Shown here piece by piece: positions 24,905 through 34,018 of a stretch of DNA of 64,000 bases. Positions within the stretch are counted from its first letter, which is position 1. Each line of letters opens with the position of its first letter. Location: assembly GCF_014640435.1 (NCBI RefSeq), contig NZ_BMGY01000024.1, forward strand, positions 1 through 64,000, in the 5' to 3' direction. The translations under genes were made by a program, and so were the position numbers. This stretch comes from Hymenobacter frigidus. GTDB taxonomy: Bacteria; Bacteroidota; Bacteroidia; Cytophagales; Hymenobacteraceae. The notes under the pieces were generated by a model. The model did not search any database, was not told where the DNA came from, and saw only the letters and a program-made list of their open reading frames with translations.

Positions 24905-26302
24905 ATGGCTACTGCTCCCTTAGCAACTCTGACCACCAGCACTGCCCCGGCCCGCTCCTACGCCGGCCCCATGGTGCTGATGACGACCCTATTTTTCCTC
25001 TTCGGCGCGGTCACAAACTTCAACGACGTGCTCATGCCGTATTTGAAAGACGTGTGTCAGCTCACGGATTTGCAGTCGTCGGCGGTACAGTCGGCCTTCT
25101 TTGGGGCGTATTTTCTGATGTCGCTGCCCGCCGGCTGGGTGCTGAAAAAGCTGGGCTACCAGCACGGTATCGTAGTGGGCCTGCTGATTATGGCGGGCGG
25201 GGCGCTGCTCTTCATCCCGGCGGCCGATTCGCGGGCCTTCGGGCTATTTCTGCTGGCGCTGAGCGTACTGGGCGCGGGCATTACGCTGCTGCAAGTGGCG
25301 GCCAACCCTTACGTGAGCATTCTGGGGCCGGCGCGGGGCGCGGCGGCGCGGGTGAGCGTGGTGGGCGTGGCCAACAATTTCGGCGGAGCGCTCTCGCCAC
25401 TGGTGGGCGGGCTGGTGCTGTTCGGCGGCTCGGTGGCGCTGAAGGCGCGCTTGGCCGCGCTGCCCCTGGCCGAACGCCTGGCCGAAGAATCGCAGCTGGT
25501 AAAAGGCCCCTACGTGGGCTTAGCGGTGTTTCTAATGCTGCTGGCGGCGCTGTTTTTCTTCCTGGTAAAGCTGCCCGACATCGAAGGTATTGCCGAAGAA
25601 GCCGCCGAGGAAGCCCGTCCCATGGCAGCGGGGCGCACGTCGGCGCTGGCGTTTCCGCATCTGGTGCTGGGCATTGGGGCCATCTTCGTGTATGTGGGCG
25701 TGGAAGTCGGGCTCGGCTCGTTCCTCATTCGCTACGGCGAGTCGCAAGGGGTTCGGCAGCTTTCGGCCTTCACCCAAAGCCTGGTGCAGGGGCTGAACGT
25801 GGCCACCAACTACGCCCTGGTGCTGTTCGGCAAGGAGCCATCGGCCATTGATACCACGGCCGGCTTCACCAAGGCGGTGGGCGCGGTGCTGGTGTCGTCG
25901 TACTGGTTCGGCTCGCTCATTGGCCGGGTGGTGGGCATTCCGCTGCTGCTCAAATTCCACAACCGCGCCCTGCTGGTGGCGGTGTGCGCGGCCGGCGCGG
26001 CGCTGGTGGGGGCCAGCATCCTGAGCACCGGCGAAACGGCGCTGTGGCTCATCGTGCTCTGCGGCTTGATGAACTCCATCATGTGGCCCGTGATTTTCCC
26101 GCTGGCCATCACCGGACTGGGACCGTTCACCAAGCAGGGCTCGTCGTACCTGATTATGGCCATCGTGGGCGGGGCGCTCATTCCGCCGCTCATGGGCTGG
26201 CTGGCTACCAATGGCGGCGGGCTGCGGGTGGCGTTTGTAGTGCCGGCGCTGTGCTACGTGTACTTGCTGTTTTATGCGCTGAGCGGCTACCGCGTGCGGT
26301 AG
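24905..26302 (+). CDS. FucP/GluP-family sugar:H+ symporter
   Basis: 465 residues with about 12 membrane helices. The family signature FLFGAVTNFNDVLMPYLK is in helix 1, and GAYFLMSLPAGWVLKKLGYQ, VAANPYVSILGP and the late PVIFPLAITGLG follow. Members carry fucose, glucose, galactose or other monosaccharides. Which sugar is used here cannot be read, although galK is present 25 kb away. The start at ATG 24905 is preferred to an upstream in-frame TTG that overlaps the promoter. Confidence 0.87.
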   Translation: MATAPLATLTTSTAPARSYAGPMVLMTTLFFLFGAVTNFNDVLMPYLKDVCQLTDLQSSAVQSAFFGAYFLMSLPAGWVLKKLGYQHGIVVGLLIMAGGALLFIPAADSRAFGLFLLALSVLGAGITLLQVAANPYVSILGPARGAAARVSVVGVANNFGGALSPLVGGLVLFGGSVALKARLAALPLAERLAEESQLVKGPYVGLAVFLMLLAALFFFLVKLPDIEGIAEEAAEEARPMAAGRTSALAFPHLVLGIGAIFVYVGVEVGLGSFLIRYGESQGVRQLSAFTQSLVQGLNVATNYALVLFGKEPSAIDTTAGFTKAVGAVLVSSYWFGSLIGRVVGIPLLLKFHNRALLVAVCAAGAALVGASILSTGETALWLIVLCGLMNSIMWPVIFPLAITGLGPFTKQGSSYLIMAIVGGALIPPLMGWLATNGGGLRVAFVVPALCYVYLLFYALSGYRVR

Positions 26303-26355
26303 ATTACCACTTGCCGCCGGCTCCGCACCACCTTCCCAGCCCGTGCTGCCGCCAG

Positions 26356-26363
26356 TACCTTTG
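26356..26363 (+). promoter_or_regulatory. -7 element giving a leaderless murB mRNA
   Basis: TACCTTTG is an exact match and ends four bases before the murB ATG, the same spacing as at the helicase gene. This predicts that transcription starts at or next to the ATG. The -33 region (about 26333-26336, TTC) is weak. Confidence 0.5.
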
Positions 26364-26367
26364 CGGC

Positions 26368-27402
26368 ATGGTACTCGAAGAAAACGTCTCCCTCCGCCCC
26401 TACAACACCTTTGGCCTCGATGTGCAGGCCCGCTACTTCGCCCGCTTCGCCTCGGCCGATGCGCTACGGGAGTTGCTGAAGCTGCCGCAGGTGCAGGCCG
26501 CCGACAAGCTCATTCTCGGCGGCGGCTCCAACTTGCTCTTCACCCAGAATTTCGGCGGCGTGGTGCTCAAGAATGAGATTTGCGGGCTGGAAATCCTGTC
26601 GGAAGACGGCGACACCAATACCGCCCTGGTGCGGGCCGGGGCCGGCGAAAGCTGGCACGGCATGGTGGAGTACGCCCTCGACCAGGACCTGAGCGGTATC
26701 GAAAACCTCTCGCTCATTCCCGGCACGGTGGGCGCGGCCCCGCTCCAGAACATTGGCGCTTACGGGGCCGAGCTGCGCGACACCTTCGACCATTTGGAAG
26801 CCATCGAAATCAGCACCGGCGCATTGCGCGTGTTCGCCGCCGATGCGTGCGGCTTCGGCTACCGCGAAAGCGTGTTCAAAAACGCGCTCAAAAACCAGTT
26901 CGTGGTCACGGCCGTGGTGCTGCGCCTGCACCGCCAGGCCCGACCCAACGTGCGCTACGGAGCCATCACCGACACGCTGGCCGAGCTGGGCATTATGGGC
27001 GAGCCCACGGCGCAGGACGTGAGCCGCGCCGTGGTGCACATCCGCCGCTCCAAGCTGCCCGACCCGGCCCAGATTGGCAACGCCGGCTCCTTTTTCAAAA
27101 ACCCCGAAATCTCCCAGGCCCGATTCGACCACCTCAAAAGCCAGTACCCCGACCTGCCCGGCTACCCCGTGCCCGGCGGCGTGAAGGTGCCCGCCGGCTG
27201 GCTCATCGAGCAGGCCGGCTGGAAAGGCCTGCGCCGCGGCCCCGGCGCGGGCACCCACGGCGTGCACGACCGCCAGGCCCTCGTGCTCGTCAACCACGGC
27301 GGGGCCACCGGCAGTGAGTTGCGCGCCCTGGCCGAAGAAATAATTGCCGCCGTTCGCCAACAGTTTGCCGTCGAGCTTCACCCGGAAGTTAACATTTTGT
27401 GA
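26368..27402 (+). CDS. murB: UDP-N-acetylmuramate dehydrogenase
   Basis: FAD enzyme that reduces UDP-GlcNAc-enolpyruvate to UDP-MurNAc in peptidoglycan synthesis. The 344 residues include ILGGGSNLLFT (FAD site), SLIPGTVGAAPLQNIGAYG, GYRESVFK, GNAGSFFKNPEIS (catalytic serine) and the C-terminal PEVNIL glutamate. The presence of the GYRESVFK block indicates the E. coli-like type I enzyme. The ATG at 26368 fits the family N-terminus (NVSLRPYNTFGLDV). The open frame extends hundreds of bases upstream, antisense or overlapping to the transporter, and that part is not coding. Confidence 0.95.
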   Translation: MVLEENVSLRPYNTFGLDVQARYFARFASADALRELLKLPQVQAADKLILGGGSNLLFTQNFGGVVLKNEICGLEILSEDGDTNTALVRAGAGESWHGMVEYALDQDLSGIENLSLIPGTVGAAPLQNIGAYGAELRDTFDHLEAIEISTGALRVFAADACGFGYRESVFKNALKNQFVVTAVVLRLHRQARPNVRYGAITDTLAELGIMGEPTAQDVSRAVVHIRRSKLPDPAQIGNAGSFFKNPEISQARFDHLKSQYPDLPGYPVPGGVKVPAGWLIEQAGWKGLRRGPGAGTHGVHDRQALVLVNHGGATGSELRALAEEIIAAVRQQFAVELHPEVNIL

Positions 27403-27519
27403 ATTGTTAGGATTCGGCAATAATTCATTCCCAGGAACCGTGCGTATCAGATAATCCCATTTTTGTCCTGAACTTTGCAAAAGTATTTTACTGTCGGTCT
27501 GCTTATTCTACAATTCGCG

Positions 27520-28533
27520 ATGATAACTAAGTCACTTCTTATTGCCTGCCTGTTTGCTGGTTTTGCCCTAGCTGCCCAAGCTACTCCCCCCACCGGGCCA
27601 GCCGTGCCGCCGGTACTCACCGTGAAAGCGGCCCGGGCCCTGGGTCCCGGCAGCACGGTTACAATTCGGGCCGTGGTACTCAACGGGGCCGAGATGGGCA
27701 ACATCCGCTACGTGCAGGATGCCGACGCGGGCCTGGCCCTCTATGCTCAGGCCGCCAGGCTGGCCGGGTTTAGCGAGCTGCGGGCCGGCGACAGCATTCA
27801 GGTAACGGGCCAGCTCAAGACCTACAACGGCCTGCTGGAAATGGACCCCGTGGCATCGTTCCACAAGCTGGCCAGTGGCGTGCGGATGCGGGCCGTCCAG
27901 GTGCCCGTGGCACAGGCCACGTCCGCTTTCGTCGAGGCCAATGAAAGCCGTTTGCTGGAAATAACGGGCGTGAAACGCCTGCAGACGCCGGCGGGCGCGC
28001 GCGCTGCTACGCTGGCCGGCAACGCCAACTACCTGCTCGACGGCATGCCGGGCACCCTGGTGCGCATCGTGGCGGCCAGCACCGGCCCTGAGGGCCTGGT
28101 CGATGTGGCGCCTCCTACTGCCGAACCTTTTGATGTGCGCGGCATCATGAGCCAGTATGCACCCAGCGGCACGGGTGGCTACCAGCTGCTGCCCCGCCTG
28201 GCGTCCGACCTGGTGCTGGGCAGCGGCCTGCCCCGCCTCACCGAAGAAGCCGTGCCCGTGAACGTGAGCAGTACCGGCTTCACCGTGCTCTACTCCACCC
28301 TCAACCCCGGTGATACCCGCGTCCGCTACGGCCTCAATTCCAAAGAGCTGAAAGAAACCCGCACCGATGCCGCCCTCACTACCAAGCACAGTATCACGCT
28401 GAGCAACCTGATTCCCGGCACCACTTACTACGTGGAAGTGAGCTCGCGCAACGCGGCCGGCACCGAAACCGCTCCGGCCGTGCCGTTCATCACCAGCAGC
28501 AGCAAACGCCAACGGAAGGGCACTAAAAACTAG
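27520..28533 (+). CDS. Secreted OB-fold/fibronectin III protein, paralogue of the next gene
   Basis: 337 residues with a signal peptide (SLLIACLFAGFALAAQA). An N-terminal OB-fold-like domain (VLNGAEMGNIRYVQD...LRAGDSIQVTGQL) is followed by a spacer with GIMSQYAPSGTGGYQLLPR and a fibronectin-III-like domain (STGFTVLYSTLNPGDTRVRYG...GTTYYVEVSSRNAAGTE). The same order and many of the same words occur in the first 330 residues of the gene at 28654, so the two arose by duplication. This copy lacks the phospholipase D half and any sorting tail. The function is unknown; secretion is likely. Confidence 0.72.
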   Translation: MITKSLLIACLFAGFALAAQATPPTGPAVPPVLTVKAARALGPGSTVTIRAVVLNGAEMGNIRYVQDADAGLALYAQAARLAGFSELRAGDSIQVTGQLKTYNGLLEMDPVASFHKLASGVRMRAVQVPVAQATSAFVEANESRLLEITGVKRLQTPAGARAATLAGNANYLLDGMPGTLVRIVAASTGPEGLVDVAPPTAEPFDVRGIMSQYAPSGTGGYQLLPRLASDLVLGSGLPRLTEEAVPVNVSSTGFTVLYSTLNPGDTRVRYGLNSKELKETRTDAALTTKHSITLSNLIPGTTYYVEVSSRNAAGTETAPAVPFITSSSKRQRKGTKN

Positions 28534-28653
28534 CATCGGTAATTAGGTCGCCAGCTGGCAGCGCCTCGATGCGTTCGGCTAAAATTCAGCATCTTCGGAG
28601 TTGAAACAGGTCCCCTAACTTACTCTTGTATTCTTTTTATCTCCTTTGATTTT

Positions 28654-31008
28654 ATGAAGAAGTTTACTCTTCTGGGCTTGCTGGCGTGTGCTACCTCGTG
28701 GCAAGCTGTGCAGGCCCAAACTTCTATTACCATTGCCGCGGCACGGGCCCAGGCCCCTGCCACCAACTCCACAGCCGGCCCCACCGTCACGGTGCGTGGC
28801 ATCGTCACGAACGGTAACGAGCTGGGTTCGTCGGTGAGCATCGTACGCTACATTCAGGACGGCACGGCCGGCATCGCGGTGTACACCACGGGCGGCACTA
28901 ACGGGCCACTAGTGAGCGCACTAGCTCCCGGCGACAGCATCCTGGTAACGGGCGGGCTGAAAATATTCCGGGGCCTGCTGGAAATCGACCCCATCACCTC
29001 GCTCACGGTGCTGGCCGGCAACCGGCCCCTGCCGGCCCCTGTGGTTTTCGCGTCGGCAAACGCGGCGGCGGCCTATGCCGAGCAGTACGAAAGCCAGCTG
29101 GTGCGCATGAACGGCCTCACGTCGGTGAACACGGTTGGCGGCGGCACGGTCGCTTCGTTTTCAGCAAACACCACCTACAAGCTGAACAACAACGCCACGC
29201 TGGCTACCTACGTGCCCACCAACTCCAACGGAGTCGACGGCCTGATTGGCAAGCCCAGCCCCACCGGCACGTTCGACGCCGTGGGCATCATGAGCCAGTA
29301 CACTTCCTCGACGGCCGGCACCACGGGCGGCTTCCAGCTGCTCAACCGCAAGTACGCCGACTTTATTCAGGGCAGCACGCCCAACCTGACCAACAGTCCC
29401 GTGCCCGCCAACATCAGCACCACGGGCTTCACGGTGAGCTTCAATACCCAGAACGCGGGCAATACCCAGGTTCTGTACTCGACCTCGCCCACCCTGCCCG
29501 CTGCCAGCACCACCACCCTTACCAGCGCGGCACTGAGCACCCAACACAGCTTGGCCATTACGGGCCTGCAGCCCACCACGGTGTACTACGTGCAGGCAGT
29601 ATCGACCAACGCTACCGGTCGCTCCGAGTCGCGCGTGGTGCCGATGATTACGGCGTCGCTCTCGTCGGGCCGGATGAGAAGTTACTTCACCCAAACGGTG
29701 GACAATACCCTGGCCCTGCCCGGCAACAACGCCGTGCAGGCCATAACCGGCAGCATCGCCGATACCCTGGCGCGTTACATTGGCCGGGCCCAGCAAACGC
29801 TGGACATCACCATTTACAACTGGAACAGCCCCACCATCCTCAACGCCGTGAACGCCGCGAAGGCCCGGGGCGTGCAGGTGCGCGTGATTTACGAGGACGA
29901 CAACAACAACGTGAGCATCGCGAGCCTGTCGGCTTCCATTCCACGCGTGTTCCGCCCGGCCGGCGGCACCACCAATACCACCAGCATCATGCACAACAAA
30001 TTTGTGGTGATTGATGCCAACAGCACGAACCCCGACCTGCCGATGGTGTGGACGGGCTCGACCAACTGGACGGGCGCGCAGCTCAGCACCGACCGCAACA
30101 ACGTGGTGACCGTACAGGACCAAAGCCTGGCCCGCGTTTACACCATGGAATTTGAGGAAATGTGGGGCAGCAGCACCATCACGCCCGGCACTTCCCTGTT
30201 TGGCTCGCGCAAAACCGACAACACGCCGCATTACCTCGTCATTGGTGGTAAGCGGGTGGAGTCGTGGTTCTCGCCGACCGACAACGTGAATAGCCGCCTC
30301 ATCGAAACCATTCGTACCGCCGACTTCGACCTGCACGTGCTCTCGATGCTCGTGACCCGCGCCGACATCGGCCGCGCCGTTGCCGACCAAGTGACGCAGC
30401 GCGGCATTGGCACCTGCTCCGATGGCCTCACCAACGACACCAGCGGCGTGGCCGGCTTCGTGTTCCGCACCATCCGGGCGGGCATGGGCACCCGCTACCT
30501 GCTCGACAACAAGACGGGCATCATGCACCACAAAACCCTGATTGTGGACGCCGGCGCTGCGCAGTCGGACCCCACGGTGTTCGTGGGCTCGCACAACTGG
30601 ACGGCTTCGGCCGATACCGAGAACGACGAAAACACCCTCGTTATTCACGATACCCGCATCACGAACCAGTATTACCAGGAATATGCGGCCCGCATTGCCA
30701 GCCAGAACCAGGGGGTAACGCCATGCCGCCTCGTGCTGACTACCCGCAACGGCACCGTTCAGGCCAGCACGCTTCAGGTGTATCCCAACCCGACGCATGG
30801 CAGCTTCCAGGTACGTCTGGCCAGCACCACCGCCCGCACGGCTACCATCGTGCTGCGCGATGCCACCGGCCGCGTGGTGCTGACCCAAACCCAGGCCCTA
30901 ACCGGCAACGACCTCGCCATCGACGCGACGGCGCTGAAATCGGGCCTGTACCTGGTGCAGGTGACGACGCCTGAGTCGACCCAGATTAGCCGCGTGGTGG
31001 TGCAGTAA
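28654..31008 (+). CDS. Secreted phospholipase D-like protein with OB-fold, Fn3 and T9SS tail
   Basis: 784 residues: signal peptide (ends QAQ), OB-fold-like domain (about 25-170), fibronectin-III-like domain (about 250-330), then two HKD half-sites of the phospholipase D superfamily (MHNKFVVID near 448 with GSTNWTG; MHHKTLIVD near 627 with GSHNWTAS). A type A sorting tail completes it (LQVYPNPTHGSFQVRL...GLYLVQV). Two HKD motifs are needed for one active site, so catalysis is plausible on phosphodiesters such as phospholipid or extracellular DNA. The nucleic-acid-style OB-fold domain makes a nuclease role worth considering (inference). Confidence 0.85.
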   Translation: MKKFTLLGLLACATSWQAVQAQTSITIAAARAQAPATNSTAGPTVTVRGIVTNGNELGSSVSIVRYIQDGTAGIAVYTTGGTNGPLVSALAPGDSILVTGGLKIFRGLLEIDPITSLTVLAGNRPLPAPVVFASANAAAAYAEQYESQLVRMNGLTSVNTVGGGTVASFSANTTYKLNNNATLATYVPTNSNGVDGLIGKPSPTGTFDAVGIMSQYTSSTAGTTGGFQLLNRKYADFIQGSTPNLTNSPVPANISTTGFTVSFNTQNAGNTQVLYSTSPTLPAASTTTLTSAALSTQHSLAITGLQPTTVYYVQAVSTNATGRSESRVVPMITASLSSGRMRSYFTQTVDNTLALPGNNAVQAITGSIADTLARYIGRAQQTLDITIYNWNSPTILNAVNAAKARGVQVRVIYEDDNNNVSIASLSASIPRVFRPAGGTTNTTSIMHNKFVVIDANSTNPDLPMVWTGSTNWTGAQLSTDRNNVVTVQDQSLARVYTMEFEEMWGSSTITPGTSLFGSRKTDNTPHYLVIGGKRVESWFSPTDNVNSRLIETIRTADFDLHVLSMLVTRADIGRAVADQVTQRGIGTCSDGLTNDTSGVAGFVFRTIRAGMGTRYLLDNKTGIMHHKTLIVDAGAAQSDPTVFVGSHNWTASADTENDENTLVIHDTRITNQYYQEYAARIASQNQGVTPCRLVLTTRNGTVQASTLQVYPNPTHGSFQVRLASTTARTATIVLRDATGRVVLTQTQALTGNDLAIDATALKSGLYLVQVTTPESTQISRVVVQ

Positions 31009-31029
31009 TTACCCACCCCGGATTACTAC

Positions 31030-31068
31030 AAAAGAAGGCGGCTCCCGAATCGGGAGCCGCCTTCTTTT
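31030..31068. terminator. Bidirectional terminator
   Basis: 18-bp perfect arms (AAAAGAAGGCGGCTCCCG and complement) around AAT, with A and T runs on either side. It lies between convergent genes, 21 bases after the phospholipase D-like stop. Confidence 0.88.
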
Positions 31069-31110
31069 GTTTCCAATACTTGGCAAATCGCTGTTATTTC
31101 TGCTCGGTAC

Positions 31111-31410
31111 TCACGACAGTTCCATAATTTGTTGTTGTAATTCTGCAGGAACGTTAGTCCATAATGTGGTCCCTGTTATGCTAAGCTCACAATATCCACC
31201 ATCTCCTTCCATAGCAACTGCGATTATGTGCTTGTACCAATCCAGATAAGACCATTCTCTCGGCTTGGGCGAATAGAGGAATAAATATTTAGCATCCCAA
31301 TGGACTTCTGCACCCGAACGCCAAATCATAGGAAAACGAAGATTCAACGGTTTGACGAATAACCGGCCATTCCCATCAATTCCTATTTCCTCAATGGAAT
31401 CAGTACGCAT
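31111..31410 (-). CDS. Small hypothetical protein downstream of mutS2
   Basis: 99 residues with no signal peptide, rich in aromatic residues (W, Y, F); no family recognised. It begins four bases after the mutS2 stop on the same strand, so it is probably co-transcribed. Its base composition is visibly more AT-rich than its neighbours, and it is followed by about 40 bases before the terminator at 31030. Small soluble proteins of this type and composition are often immunity- or SMI1-like, but I see no motif proving that. Confidence 0.6.
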   Translation of the reverse strand: MRTDSIEEIGIDGNGRLFVKPLNLRFPMIWRSGAEVHWDAKYLFLYSPKPREWSYLDWYKHIIAVAMEGDGGYCELSITGTTLWTNVPAELQQQIMELS

Positions 31411-31413
31411 TTC

Positions 31414-33858
31414 TTACTTCAGCACGGCAATGGTCACGCCGTCCCCGCCCCTATCGGCGTGCTCATCGGCCACGCTGGCTACGGTGCGCTGGCGGCGCAG
31501 GTAATCGCGCACCACTTGGCGGAGTACGCCGTTGCCGCGGCCGTGCAGGAATTTCACTTCGGGCATGCCCAGCATCACGGCGTCGTCCACGAAGCTCATG
31601 GTTTTGGTGAGGGCGTCTTCGGCGCGTTCGCCGCGCAGGTCGAGCGTGGGGCTGAAGCCGGCCATGCGGTCGGTGATGTTCACGCCGTTGCCGCCACCGG
31701 AGCTACCGCCGCTAAGCCTGGATTTCTTGGACTTGGCGGCTTGCTCCCGCTCGCGGATTTCGGCCCGGCCCAGCTTTTCGAGCTGGTCGATTTTCACCAA
31801 GGTTTTCAGGCCGCCAAACATGACTTCGGCGGTTTTACCCTTCACGCTCACCAGCTCGCCGTGGCCTTCCTGACCGAAGAGGGCCACTTTATCGCCGGGC
31901 AGTAGGGCCCCGGCCACAGCGCGCTCACGGCTTGCTTTGGGCTTGGGCGGCTCAATCTGGAGTTCCTGGCGCACGAAGGTTTCGAGCTTTTCGCGGGCGG
32001 CTTTGTTGGTTTCCTTCTCGGCGTTGCCCCGGCGAATTTCGCCGATGGTGGCTTCGATTTGCTGGTTGGTATTCACCAGCAGGGCCTTGGCTTGCTGCTT
32101 GGCGGTGCGCAGGGTTTCGAGGCGGGTATCTTCGAGGTGTTGCTTGAGGTCCTGGTATTCCTGGGCGGCGCGCTTGAGGCGCTTCTCCTGCTTGGCCGCT
32201 TCGGCGGTGCGGGTTTCGAGCTCGGTTTTCTCGCGTTCGAGGCCCTCCAGAAGCTGGTCGTAGCGAATTTTGTCCTTGCCCACGAGCTGCGTGGCGCGCT
32301 CCACTACCTCTCTGGGCAGGCCGATTTTGCGCGCAATTTCGATGGCGAACGACGAGCCCGGCTTGCCTACTTCCAGCCGATAGAGTGGCTGCAGCTTCTC
32401 GGGGTCGTAGCGCATGGCCCCGTTCACAAGGTGCGGAGTGCGCTCGGCGAAGTTCTTCAGGTTGGTGTAGTGGGTAGTAATCACGCCGTACACCCGCGTC
32501 TTGTTCAACTCGTCGAGCACGGCTTCGGCAATGGCCCCGCCCAGGCTGGGCTCGGTGCCGGTGCCGAATTCGTCAATCAGGACCAGGCTTTTCTTGCCGG
32601 CCAGCAGCATGAACTGCTTCATGGCCAGCAAGTGCGAGGAGTAGGTACTCAGGTCGTTTTCCAGGCTCTGCTCGTCGCCGATATCCAGAAAAATATCCTC
32701 GAACAGGCCGGCTTCGGAATTGTCGGCGCACGGTATCAGCAGGCCCATTTGCAGCATGAACTGCACGAGGCCCACGGTTTTCAGGCTCACCGATTTGCCA
32801 CCCGCGTTGGGGCCGGAAATGACGAGGATGCGCTGCTCGGCGTTCAATTCCAGGTCCAGCGGCACCACTTCGCGGGGGTCGCCACTGTCGCGCTTGTGCT
32901 GGGCAAACGCCAGCTGTAGCAGCGGGTGGCGCACTTTTTCCCACTTCAGCACGGGCTTGTTGTGCAGCAGCGGCAGGCGGCAGTCGAGCGTGACGGCCAG
33001 CCGCGCCTTGGCCCGGATAAAATCAATCAGGCCCAGATAGCCATAGGCCTTACGCAGGTCCGGAATGTGGGGCCGCAGGTGGTCGGTGAGGGTCGTGAGG
33101 ATGCGAATCAGCTCGCGGTGATAAGCATTATCAAGGTCTTTGATGTCGTTATTGAGCTCAAAAACGGCTTCCGGTTCGATGTACACGGTCTGGCCCGAGG
33201 CCGACTCGTCGTGAATCAGGCCCTTCACCTTGCGCTTGTGCTCGGCGATAACCGGCAGCACCAGCCGCCCGCCCCGGATAGTGGGCTCGGCATCGCTAGG
33301 AATCCAGCCCTCGGCTTTGGCCTGGCGCAGGATGCCGGCAATCTGCTTGCGCAATTGGCCCTGGCGGGCAATCAGCTCCTGCCGAATCTGGCGCAGCAGC
33401 GGCGAGGCGTCGTCGCGCACGGCGCCTTCGTCGTCCACCACTTTGTCCATGGCAGCCAGCAGATTGCGGTCGACCTGGATACCAATGCCCAGCAGCCGCA
33501 GCGAAGGATACAAACTAGGGTCGGCATCGGAGAAGAAAGCCAAGGCCTGGCGGATGGTCCGCAAGCTCATCTTCAACTCGAAGAAAGCCATCACATCGAG
33601 GTAGGCCCCCGGTAGGGCGGCGCGCTTAAGGTGGGCCTGGGTATCGTGGTAGTGGGAGGCAGGGAAATCGGCCCCGGCGCGCAGCAAGTAGGCAAACTCG
33701 TCGGTCTGTTGCAGCAGTTTCAGCAGCGGCTCGTGCCGGGTCTGGAACTCCATACGGGCCACGTACTGCCGGCCCAGGGCGGAAAGGCAGTTGGCTTCGA
33801 GCTGCTCGCGCAGGGTGCTGAAGCCAATTTTTTGTTCGAAGTGTTGGGGTAACAGCAA
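31414..33858 (-). CDS. mutS2: MutS2 endonuclease (MutS-like ATPase with Smr domain)
   Basis: About 814 residues: a clamp/lever region, an ABC-type ATPase with Walker A ISGPNAGGKSVSLKTVG and DEFGTGTEPSLGGAIAEAVL, a long coiled coil (EREKTELETRTAEAAKQEKRLK), a KOW-like segment (LPGDKVALFGQEGHGELVSVKG) and a C-terminal Smr nuclease domain (LDLRGERAED, FLHGRGNGVL). MutS2 acts on recombination intermediates or stalled/collided ribosomes. The start is taken as TTG 33858, because the -7 element at 33892-33899 puts transcription downstream of the alternative start at 33957. Other near-cognate starts just upstream cannot be excluded. Confidence 0.93.
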   Translation of the reverse strand: MLLPQHFEQKIGFSTLREQLEANCLSALGRQYVARMEFQTRHEPLLKLLQQTDEFAYLLRAGADFPASHYHDTQAHLKRAALPGAYLDVMAFFELKMSLRTIRQALAFFSDADPSLYPSLRLLGIGIQVDRNLLAAMDKVVDDEGAVRDDASPLLRQIRQELIARQGQLRKQIAGILRQAKAEGWIPSDAEPTIRGGRLVLPVIAEHKRKVKGLIHDESASGQTVYIEPEAVFELNNDIKDLDNAYHRELIRILTTLTDHLRPHIPDLRKAYGYLGLIDFIRAKARLAVTLDCRLPLLHNKPVLKWEKVRHPLLQLAFAQHKRDSGDPREVVPLDLELNAEQRILVISGPNAGGKSVSLKTVGLVQFMLQMGLLIPCADNSEAGLFEDIFLDIGDEQSLENDLSTYSSHLLAMKQFMLLAGKKSLVLIDEFGTGTEPSLGGAIAEAVLDELNKTRVYGVITTHYTNLKNFAERTPHLVNGAMRYDPEKLQPLYRLEVGKPGSSFAIEIARKIGLPREVVERATQLVGKDKIRYDQLLEGLEREKTELETRTAEAAKQEKRLKRAAQEYQDLKQHLEDTRLETLRTAKQQAKALLVNTNQQIEATIGEIRRGNAEKETNKAAREKLETFVRQELQIEPPKPKASRERAVAGALLPGDKVALFGQEGHGELVSVKGKTAEVMFGGLKTLVKIDQLEKLGRAEIREREQAAKSKKSRLSGGSSGGGNGVNITDRMAGFSPTLDLRGERAEDALTKTMSFVDDAVMLGMPEVKFLHGRGNGVLRQVVRDYLRRQRTVASVADEHADRGGDGVTIAVLK

Positions 33859-33891
33859 GTAATTGAGCTTAACGGTAGTCGTAATTGGATA

Positions 33892-33899
33892 CGAAGGTA
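33892..33899 (-). promoter_or_regulatory. Candidate -7 element of mutS2
   Basis: On the minus strand this reads TACCTTCG, a variant of TAnnTTTG. Transcription would start near 33887, leaving a leader of about 30 bases before the TTG at 33858. Confidence 0.4.
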
Positions 33900-34018
33900 A
33901 ACAGCGGCCGGGGCGGGAATGATTCGCGGGGGCGCGCCCAACTTTTGGGCTGGGCAATAAGGCCCGTTATCGTTGCGCCGCCAGTCCCGGCACGGGCCTT
34001 GTAGGAAGTGCGACGAAT

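Noticed and set aside
25984-26367. N-terminal extension of murB overlapping the sugar transporter
   Set aside because: MurB homology starts at 26368 and a TAnnTTTG element sits just before it.
29161-30888. 575-codon minus-strand frame
   Set aside because: Shadow of the phospholipase D-like gene; GAHV-rich, without motifs.
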